Below the pieces are notes generated by a model. It was not told the origin of the DNA, searched no databases, and was given only the letters and a program-made list of their open reading frames with translations. Both the position numbers and the translations under genes were made by a program. Below, in pieces: positions 40,632 to 45,292 of a stretch of DNA of 45,292 nt. Positions within the stretch are counted from its first letter, which is position 1. The number at the start of each line of letters is the position of its first letter. The stretch comes from an uncultured Acinetobacter sp. (GTDB lineage: Bacteria; Pseudomonadota; Gammaproteobacteria; Pseudomonadales; Moraxellaceae), in contig NZ_CANQLZ010000020.1 of assembly GCF_947624825.1 (NCBI RefSeq), positions 1 to 45,292 on the forward strand. Direction: 5' to 3'.

Positions 40632-40722
40632 TATAGCAATTTTTTGACCGATCTGATTCAACTATTAATTAAAAATGTTTAGGGATCAGATCCAACATTC
40701 ACCAGGACAGGAGATCAATTGA

Positions 40723-41997
40723 ATGTCTGAAGTAACTGGCAAGAAAGCCGTATTACAGCTTGATGGCAAAGAAATTGAATTACCGATTTACAGCGGCACT
40801 TTAGGCCCTGACGTAATCGACGTTAAAGATGTATTGGCAGCAGGTCATTTTACTTTTGATCCTGGTTTTATGGCTACAGCGTCTTGCGAGTCTAAAATCA
40901 CGTTCATCGATGGTAATAAAGGTATTCTTTTACACCGCGGCTACCCAATTGATCAATTGGCGACTAAAGCTGACTACTTAGAAACTTGCTACTTATTGTT
41001 AAATGGCGAGCTTCCAACAGCTGAGCAAAAAGAAGAATTTGACGCTAAAGTACGTAACCATACAATGGTTCACGACCAAGTGAGCCGTTTCTACAACGGT
41101 TTCCGTCGTGATGCGCATCCTATGGCGATCATGGTTGGTGTTGTTGGTGCGTTATCTGCGTTCTACCACAACAACTTAGACATTGAAAATGTTGATCACC
41201 GTGAAATCACAGCGATTCGTTTAATCGCGAAGATTCCTACTTTAGCGGCTTGGAGCTACAAGTACACAATCGGTCAACCGTTTGTTTACCCACGTAACGA
41301 CTTAGGCTACGCTGAAAACTTCCTTCACATGATGTTTGCAACGCCTGCTGATCGTGATTACAAAGTTGATCCTATCCTTGCTAAAGCAATGGACCGTATC
41401 TTCACACTTCACGCAGACCACGAACAAAACGCGTCTACCTCTACTGTACGTTTAGCTGGTTCTACTGGTGCTAACCCGTATGCATGTATTGCTGCTGGTA
41501 TCTCTGCACTTTGGGGTCCTGCTCACGGTGGCGCGAACGAAGCTGTTCTTAAGATGCTTGATGAAATCGGCTCTGTAGAAAACGTTGCGGGCTTCATGGA
41601 AAAAGTGAAGACTAAAGAAGTTAAACTTATGGGCTTCGGTCACCGAGTTTACAAAAACTTCGATCCACGTGCAAAAGTAATGAAAGAAACTTGTGACGAA
41701 GTTCTTGGTGCGCTTGGCATCAACGATCCACAACTTGCGCTTGCTATGGAACTTGAACGTATTGCGTTATCTGATGAATACTTCATCAAACGTAACCTTT
41801 ACCCGAACGTAGATTTCTACTCAGGTATCATCTTAAAAGCGATTGGTATCCCAACAGAAATGTTCACGGTAATCTTCGCGCTTGCACGTACAGTTGGTTG
41901 GATCAGCCACTGGTTAGAAATGCACAGCGGTCCGTACAAGATCGGTCGTCCTCGTCAGCTTTACACTGGCGAAGTTCAACGCGACATCGTTCGTTAA
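40723..41997 (+). CDS. gltA: Citrate synthase (type II)
   Basis: GltA condenses oxaloacetate and acetyl-CoA. The 424-residue length is that of the hexameric, NADH-sensitive Gram-negative type. Motifs include [37 protein letters not shown] and [15 protein letters not shown], which carry the catalytic histidines, and a C-terminal Asp in [13 protein letters not shown] lies nine bases before the ATG. It is divergent from sdhCDAB, as in E. coli. Confidence 0.98.
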   Translation: MSEVTGKKAVLQLDGKEIELPIYSGTLGPDVIDVKDVLAAGHFTFDPGFMATASCESKITFIDGNKGILLHRGYPIDQLATKADYLETCYLLLNGELPTAEQKEEFDAKVRNHTMVHDQVSRFYNGFRRDAHPMAIMVGVVGALSAFYHNNLDIENVDHREITAIRLIAKIPTLAAWSYKYTIGQPFVYPRNDLGYAENFLHMMFATPADRDYKVDPILAKAMDRIFTLHADHEQNASTSTVRLAGSTGANPYACIAAGISALWGPAHGGANEAVLKMLDEIGSVENVAGFMEKVKTKEVKLMGFGHRVYKNFDPRAKVMKETCDEVLGALGINDPQLALAMELERIALSDEYFIKRNLYPNVDFYSGIILKAIGIPTEMFTVIFALARTVGWISHWLEMHSGPYKIGRPRQLYTGEVQRDIVR

Positions 41998-42017
41998 TTG
42001 AACATGCGTTGACAGAT

Positions 42018-42047
42018 AAAAAAACCGTCTATCTAGGCGGTTTTTTT
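42018..42047 (+). terminator. Terminator of gltA
   Basis: AAACCGTC-TATCTA-GGCGGTTT plus T-run, about 20 bp after the stop. Confidence 0.9.
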
Positions 42048-42053
42048 ATGGGT

Positions 42054-42527
42054 TTAAGTTTTTAAAAATGGAATACATTGTTCATACGCCCGACAATCTT
42101 GACCTTGGGCACGCTTTATAAAATAATCTTGTACCATACTGGCTTGTTGTTCAATGCCGTATTTAAAGAAGGTTTTGCCCTCTTTTAAAATATAGCGATA
42201 TTTACGATTCAACAGTGCCCTTAACACCACTTGCATACCTTGCTGTATTTGCCACACATGAGTGAGTTCATGAATTAACCAACTTTGCTTGGCTAAGGAG
42301 GTTTTTGAAAAATCCTCACACCAATTATATACATTAAAGTAGACATGCCCATTGGGGCTAATGGCATAATTTTTAAGCACCCAACGATGCGCGACAATAC
42401 GAATCTGCTCGAGTTGTAAAGCTTCACCAAATACCGAGTAGGCCAGCTTTTTTTCACCTTCACTTAAATAGCGCTCACGTAAAACCAAATACGATCTAAA
42501 GCTTAATTTTCTTGTGACTTGTCTCAT
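42054..42527 (-). CDS. HExxH-type putative metallopeptidase, unknown function
   Basis: This 157-residue protein has LIHELTHVWQ, an HExxH zinc motif of the type found in DUF4157-like and 'vgr-related' proteins, plus FKYGIEQQASMVQDYF downstream with a possible third ligand (Glu). It has no signal peptide or membrane helix. The ATG at 42527 is chosen because AGGTG lies six bases upstream; the open frame extends 46 codons further but with unrelated, low-quality sequence. Substrate and role are unknown. Confidence 0.7.
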   Translation of the reverse strand: MRQVTRKLSFRSYLVLRERYLSEGEKKLAYSVFGEALQLEQIRIVAHRWVLKNYAISPNGHVYFNVYNWCEDFSKTSLAKQSWLIHELTHVWQIQQGMQVVLRALLNRKYRYILKEGKTFFKYGIEQQASMVQDYFIKRAQGQDCRAYEQCIPFLKT

Positions 42528-42779
42528 ATTGCACCTATACATCGTTTTGCTTGCGTTACAAGAGCTATTATGGAAATAAAGCCTGTCTTTTTTAAGGCGA
42601 TTCAAGTTTTTTTTTATGATTTGATAACGCAGTGTTATGCAATTCGTATATAGTAGATGCTGCAAATTACTTATTTTAAGACTTTATTTTGCTGTTCAAC
42701 TTTGACATAACATTGGACTTATAGCGATAACAAACTCAAGTTATGTACATATCCTGATAGGTATAGGATTTTATTGTAA
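42528..42779. other. Gap between HExxH gene and nadE
   Basis: AT-rich divergent region. A small hairpin ATCCT / AGGAT (about 42751-42770) overlaps the AGGA that may be the nadE ribosome binding site. No other feature seen. Confidence 0.4.
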
Positions 42780-44405
42780 ATGAAAAATTTTAACATTGCC
42801 CTTGCACAATTCTCTCCACATATTGGCAATATCGAAGCCAATACGCAAAAAATGCTGGAACAAATTGATGCTGCGAAACAAAAAAAAGCGGATTTAATTG
42901 TTTTCCCTGAGTTAGCAGTCATCGGTTATGGCGCAGAAGATTTATTGCTGCGCCCAAGCTTAGCCAAACGTACAGAACAAGCTTTTGCTGCTTTACGTGA
43001 AGTCAAAGACATTGTGTTGGTGTTTGGTTTTGTTCATCAAACCGAAGATGGTCAACGCTATAACTCAGCAGCAGTGATGAAAGATGGTCAAGTACTTGGC
43101 GTCTACAACAAGCAAAATTTACCTAATTACAGCGTATTTGATGAAAAACGTTATTTTAACGAAGGTCATCAACACCTTGTGTTTGAGTATTTGGGTCATA
43201 AATTTGGCGTCTTGATTTGTGAAGATCTTTGGGCGTTACCAACCGTACAACAAGTGGCACAGCTCAATGTTGAAACTGTGTTGGTTCTCAATGCATCACC
43301 ATACGAAGTGGGTAAGCCACAACATCGTGTTTTGACCATGAAAGAGCTTGCTAAGCAACTGCAGCTTAACTTGGTATATGTGAACCAAGTCGGTGGTCAA
43401 GACGATGTAATTTTTGATGGCACAAGCTTCTTAATTAATAAAGATGGCTCCGTTGTAGTACAAGCTGCAAGTTATCAAGAACAGCTGTATATGGCTCAAT
43501 ATGATGCCACGCAACAAGCATATACCACTGCTGAGATTGTCCCTGCTTTAGATACCATGGCTGAGATCTATCAAGGCTTGGTCATGGCAACACGTGACTA
43601 TGTTCAGCGCTCAGGTTTTCCGGGTGTGATTTTAGGCTTATCTGGTGGTATTGATTCTGCTTTGACCTTAGCCATTGCAGTCGATGCCATTGGGGCAGAT
43701 AAAGTCCAAGCGGTGATGATGCCGTATACCTATACTGCACAAATCAGCGTTGAAGATGCAGCTTTACAAGCCAAAACCATGGGCGTGACTTTTGGTATTG
43801 CTGAAATAAATCCTATTGTAAATAGCTTTATGCAAACCCTGTTCCCATTCTTTGGTGAAGCCAAAGCCGACACCACCGAAGAGAACTTACAAGCGCGCTC
43901 GCGTGGCACTTTGCTTATGGCCTTGTCCAACAAGTTTGGGAATTTGGTGCTCAGCACAGGCAATAAATCAGAGCTGTCGGTGGGCTATTGCACGCTATAC
44001 GGTGATATGGTGGGCGGTTATGCGGTACTTAAAGATGTGTATAAGACCATTGTATTTGAATTGGCCAAATACCGTAATACTTTAAGTGAAACGCCGGTGA
44101 TTCCTGAACGTGTAATTACTCGTCCACCTTCGGCAGAACTGAGTCCTGATCAAAAAGACCAAGATACGCTACCACCTTATGACATCCTTGATGCCATTTT
44201 ATATGCCTATATTGAAGAAGACTTAAGCCAAGATGATATCATCGCCAAAGGTTTTGCACCTGATGTAGTGGAAAAAGTCATTCGTTTGACTGATCGTAGT
44301 GAATATAAACGTCGTCAAGGCGCGATTGGTCCACGTATTTCATCACGTGCCTATAGCCGTGAGCGTCGTTATCCTATTGTAAATGGTTGGAAAGCTGGCA
44401 TTTAA
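42780..44405 (+). CDS. nadE: NAD+ synthase, glutamine-hydrolysing
   Basis: The 541-residue two-domain enzyme amidates nicotinate adenine dinucleotide. The N-terminal nitrilase-type glutaminase has Glu44 (FPEL), Lys111 (YNKQNLP) and Cys147 (LICEDLW). The C-terminal synthetase has the ATP PP-loop GLSGGIDSA (286-294) and LSTGNKSELSVGY. The ATG at 42780 has AGGA eleven bases upstream, a little far. It is monocistronic, with a terminator. Confidence 0.97.
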   Translation: MKNFNIALAQFSPHIGNIEANTQKMLEQIDAAKQKKADLIVFPELAVIGYGAEDLLLRPSLAKRTEQAFAALREVKDIVLVFGFVHQTEDGQRYNSAAVMKDGQVLGVYNKQNLPNYSVFDEKRYFNEGHQHLVFEYLGHKFGVLICEDLWALPTVQQVAQLNVETVLVLNASPYEVGKPQHRVLTMKELAKQLQLNLVYVNQVGGQDDVIFDGTSFLINKDGSVVVQAASYQEQLYMAQYDATQQAYTTAEIVPALDTMAEIYQGLVMATRDYVQRSGFPGVILGLSGGIDSALTLAIAVDAIGADKVQAVMMPYTYTAQISVEDAALQAKTMGVTFGIAEINPIVNSFMQTLFPFFGEAKADTTEENLQARSRGTLLMALSNKFGNLVLSTGNKSELSVGYCTLYGDMVGGYAVLKDVYKTIVFELAKYRNTLSETPVIPERVITRPPSAELSPDQKDQDTLPPYDILDAILYAYIEEDLSQDDIIAKGFAPDVVEKVIRLTDRSEYKRRQGAIGPRISSRAYSRERRYPIVNGWKAGI

Positions 44406-44427
44406 TTAAGCCTAATTCATGCTATAC

Positions 44428-44461
44428 AAATCGCTTGATCTTAGGATCAGGCGATTTTTTT
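44428..44461 (+). terminator. Terminator of nadE
   Basis: AAATCGC..GATC / GATC..GCGATTT hairpin with T-run. Confidence 0.9.
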
Positions 44462-44496
44462 ATACACCCACTCAAGTTGCAGGTTTTTTCAAGCAC

Positions 44497-44530
44497 AAAA
44501 AAAGAGACCAAGCTGAGAGCTTGGTCTTTA
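44497..44530 (-). terminator. Terminator of tRNA-Met copy 1
   Basis: AGACCAAGCT-CTC-AGCTTGGTCT on the minus strand, followed by seven T after one C. Confidence 0.9.
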
Positions 44531-44533
44531 AAA

Positions 44534-44610
44534 TGGTGGCTATGACGAGACTTGAACTTGTGACCCCCGCATTATGAGTGCGGTGCTCTAACCAACTGAG
44601 CTACATAGCC
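44534..44610 (-). tRNA. tRNA-Met, elongator (anticodon CAT), copy 1
   Basis: The 77-nt gene has acceptor GGCTATG / CATAGCC, encoded ACCA, D-arm GCTC-AGTTGGTTA-GAGC and anticodon loop CTCATAA. It closely resembles E. coli elongator tRNA-Met; an initiator would lack the A-U pair at 11-24 and have a 1-72 mismatch, not seen here. Confidence 0.95.
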
Positions 44611-44625
44611 GTAAACTGTGAGCGC

Positions 44626-44654
44626 ATTATGTAAATATTTAAGCGATAGGTCAA
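44626..44654 (-). promoter_or_regulatory. Promoter of tRNA-Met copy 1
   Basis: On the minus strand TTGACC (44649-44654) and CATAAT (44626-44631) are 17 bp apart, about 15 bp before the tRNA. Confidence 0.7.
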
Positions 44655-44766
44655 GTATTTTTTGTTACAAATGCTCACACTTTAAGCAAAATCATTATTT
44701 TTGCTACTTTTTTATGCAAAAATAATATAATTTCATTCCCCTCACTTTAAATATGTACTTCACAAT

Positions 44767-45180
44767 ATGCTGAAATTTTTAATCTTAAATAGTTTAATAC
44801 TCATGGCATTGCCAGCTTGCCAACTCATTTCCCCTATCGTCACTGACTATAACGGTGTCCGAATGGATGTTGCTCACTACATTAATCATTCCTGGCGTTT
44901 TAGCTTAAAAGAGCGCGATACATTGGTGGCTTATGCCAAACAACAGCAAAAAATTACTGCTTGGCAACGCTTAAATCCTACGGAGCAACACAATCTTGCA
45001 CAACAGCGCTTAATGGGACGTTATTGTGCAACACAAAAAATGAGCCCTAAAAAGTTAGATTTAGTCGATGCACAGATCTTTGCTGATGTCGGTGCACAAC
45101 GTAACTTGGCAGCTATGCATCAGCTACAACACAATCTTCAACTCAATTTGGACACAATTGATTGCGACAATAAAATTTAG
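44767..45180 (+). CDS. Small lipoprotein, unknown function
   Basis: The 137-residue protein has a hydrophobic signal sequence and lipobox LPAC (Cys at 18), so it is probably a lipoprotein. The mature part is Gln-rich with two cysteines (about residues 96 and 133). I do not recognise the family. It lies, in the opposite orientation, between the two tRNA-Met copies, and ends two bases before the terminator of the second one. The ribosome binding site is poor. Confidence 0.7.
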   Translation: MLKFLILNSLILMALPACQLISPIVTDYNGVRMDVAHYINHSWRFSLKERDTLVAYAKQQQKITAWQRLNPTEQHNLAQQRLMGRYCATQKMSPKKLDLVDAQIFADVGAQRNLAAMHQLQHNLQLNLDTIDCDNKI

Positions 45181-45182
45181 GC

Positions 45183-45214
45183 AAAAAAAAGACCACATTA
45201 GTGAATGTGGTCTT
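45183..45214 (-). terminator. Terminator of tRNA-Met copy 2
   Basis: AAGACCACATT-CACT-AATGTGGTCTT on the minus strand with T8. It begins AGACCA like the terminator of copy 1 but has a different stem. Confidence 0.92.
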
Positions 45215-45219
45215 AAAAA

Positions 45220-45292
45220 TGGTGGCTATGACGAGACTTGAACTTGTGACCCCCGCATTATGAGTGCGGTGCTCTAACCAACTGAGCTACAT
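45220..45292 (-). tRNA. tRNA-Met, elongator (anticodon CAT), copy 2, cut by the window edge
   Basis: The sequence is identical to copy 1 as far as it goes; the first four bases of the acceptor stem lie beyond the window. Confidence 0.93.

Larger units (their letters stand above)
39743..40722. other. Divergent sdhC-gltA control region (980 bp)
   Basis: I see no convincing gene; an 89-codon frame at 40070-40339 is rejected. Structures include AAACTCC-ATCC-GGAGTTT (about 39753-39771) in the sdhC leader, TTAGGCA-GTTTGCA-TGCCTAA (about 39805-39825), an 11-bp inverted repeat TTAAAACCAAT (39936-39946) / ATTGGTTTTAA (39975-39985), and promoters for both operons. Its length suggests several regulators or a small RNA. 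Confidence 0.7.

Overview
The window is a gene-dense, AT-rich chromosomal segment that looks like Acinetobacter (Moraxellaceae, Gammaproteobacteria). The evidence is gene order and protein type rather than a database match: a carA-carB-greA cluster, rlmE-ftsH-folP, gltA divergent from sdhCDAB followed by sucAB-lpd-sucCD, a small-RNA-like gene between trpS and sucD (the reported position of the sRNA Aar in A. baylyi), and a GTP-dependent PEP carboxykinase beside an alpha-ketoglutarate permease. No phage, insertion sequence or CRISPR array was seen. Most of the window is housekeeping sequence.

Layout: 1-550 holds a short lipid-kinase-like gene that lacks its C-terminal half. 951-4925 carries pckG, a kgtP-like permease and a lipoprotein. 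4932-6669 carries a methyltransferase and folD on the minus strand. 6824-8240 is a tRNA locus with one tRNA-Cys and three identical tRNA-Leu(UAA) genes, with a membrane-protein gene between the first and second Leu copies. 8284-12269 (minus) has a DUF5713-like gene, folP, ftsH and rlmE. 12465-13892 has yhbY, a DOMON-like gene and a charged helical protein. 14066-19187 is carA-carB-greA with a structured leader. 19170-26274 is mixed: PaiB-like, acetyltransferase, an atypical HEPN-like gene, uspA, an alkyltransferase-like protein, a CPA1 antiporter, a zinc metallopeptidase and a frameshifted DUF808 gene. 26434-27745 is trpS plus the Aar-like sRNA. 27782-41997 is the TCA-cycle block. 42054-45292 holds an HExxH protein, nadE, and two tRNA-Met genes flanking a lipoprotein gene.

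How the genes fit together: citrate synthase, succinate dehydrogenase, 2-oxoglutarate dehydrogenase (E1, E2 and a dedicated E3) and succinyl-CoA synthetase make up a large part of the TCA cycle. pckG would draw oxaloacetate off for gluconeogenesis and the permease could import 2-oxoglutarate, which fits an organism living on organic acids. Terminators divide the minus-strand block into sdhCDAB, sucA-sucB-lpd and sucC-sucD.

Most worth a second look: (1) the three-copy tRNA-Leu locus, whose outer copies sit in 152-bp direct repeats with one mismatch and whose trailers all contain a complement of the tRNA 3' end; (2) the HEPN-like gene preceded in frame by a 32-codon ORF with a strong ribosome binding site and separated from it only by TAG; (3) the sdhB-sucA gap with a 53-bp near-palindrome and a leader of overlapping hairpins; (4) the Aar-like sRNA, which displays a CU-rich loop. 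I found no convincing undescribed multi-gene system; the HEPN-like locus is the nearest candidate.
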